Of a stretch of DNA of 64,000 nt, positions 63,849 through 64,000 are shown one piece after another. The DNA is from Sphingobacterium sp. HMA12 (GTDB lineage Bacteria; Bacteroidota; Bacteroidia; Sphingobacteriales; Sphingobacteriaceae). The stretch is from contig NZ_BEYR01000001.1 in assembly GCF_002933815.1 (NCBI RefSeq), forward strand, positions 1,902,691 through 1,966,690, written 5' to 3'. The stretch's first letter is position 1. Every line of letters starts with the position of its first letter. The position numbers and the translations under genes are program-made. The notes beneath the pieces were generated by a model that was not told the DNA's origin, made no database searches, and saw only the letters and a program-made list of their open reading frames with translations.

Positions 63849-64000
63849 ACTTATTACGCCTAAAAAAAGGAGATCGAGGTATACATGTACAAAAAACACC
63901 TATCTCAAAACTCTAATAGGAACCGGATAAAGCAGGTTAAAAGTCTATTAAATCAACAAAATATTTTAAAAATTGGAATACATGAGAATTCTAAATAATA
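63849..64000 (+). other. Upstream region of the next gene; possible gene start at 63982
   Basis: ATG at 63982 (MRILNN...) reaches the window edge open and may begin the next plus-strand gene. An alternative short frame of 37 codons (63885-63998), preceded by AAGGAG, overlaps it in another frame. Neither can be decided here. Confidence 0.3.

Noticed and set aside
63885..63998. 37-codon gene preceded by an AAGGAG stretch
   Set aside because: Short, no recognisable features, and overlaps a possible real start at 63982; Bacteroidota rarely rely on such ribosome sites.

Overview
The window is chromosomal DNA of a Bacteroidota bacterium, most likely a Sphingobacterium-like member of the Sphingobacteriaceae. 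The case rests on SusC/SusD outer-membrane pairs, hybrid two-component systems (HTCS), the TAnnTTTG type of -7 promoter box, weak Shine-Dalgarno sequences, and relics that resemble Sphingobacteriales ctaB. Most of it (about 3.3-55.7 kb) is a large accessory region for using decorated plant xylan. No complete tRNA, rRNA gene or CRISPR array was seen.

Layout, left to right. (1) 1-7.5 kb, minus strand: a SusC-like receptor running off the left edge, and an HTCS regulator gene upstream of it. (2) 7.5-9.7 kb: a gene graveyard with a frameshifted ctaB (protoheme farnesyltransferase), an SDR oxidoreductase tail and a truncated SnoaL/NTF2-like gene, closed by a 19-bp perfect hairpin terminator. (3) 9.9-15.6 kb, minus strand: an operon of a GPH-family transporter, GH10 xylanase, GH43 and GH67 alpha-glucuronidase. 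(4) 15.7-28.9 kb, minus strand: an operon of transaldolase, split transketolase, CE1 esterase, GH95, two GH43 enzymes, a sialate-O-acetylesterase-type esterase and another GH43. (5) 29-33 kb: a second HTCS. (6) 33.5-48.7 kb, plus strand: the conserved xylan-uptake core susC-susD-susC-susD-lipoprotein-GH10 (the xusABCDE/xyn10 order known from Prevotella and Bacteroides), then GH5 with a ricin-type lectin domain, and a CE6 esterase. (7) 48.8-55.7 kb, minus strand: GH29 and a third complete SusC/SusD pair. (8) 55.7-57.1 kb: relic DNA with fused RHS/YD-repeat and IS21 IstB fragments, ending in a 23-nt 3' end of a tRNA-Ser-like gene with a terminator, probably an old attachment site. (9) 57.2-64 kb: ordinary genes (YdcF-like, a PF10136 membrane protein, an SH3-domain protein, a TPR-like protein and a small Cys-rich exported protein).

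How it works together (inference from families): surface lipoproteins GH10 and GH5 cut xylan, the SusCD pairs import oligosaccharides, and periplasmic GH67, GH43, GH95, GH10 and esterases remove glucuronate, arabinose, L-galactose or fucose, and acyl groups. The GPH symporter moves small xylosides inward, where a signal-less GH43 can finish them. Transketolase and transaldolase feed the pentoses into central metabolism. An HTCS probably controls all of this.

The most useful new observation is a promoter module. An AAACATTTTT element lies 56-57 nt upstream of a TAnnTTTG-type -7 box before four separate transcription units (about 3.4, 15.6, 28.9 and 55.7 kb); two copies are about 81% identical over 81 bp. 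The second is an apparently permuted carbohydrate-binding module inserted in the surface GH10 xylanase.
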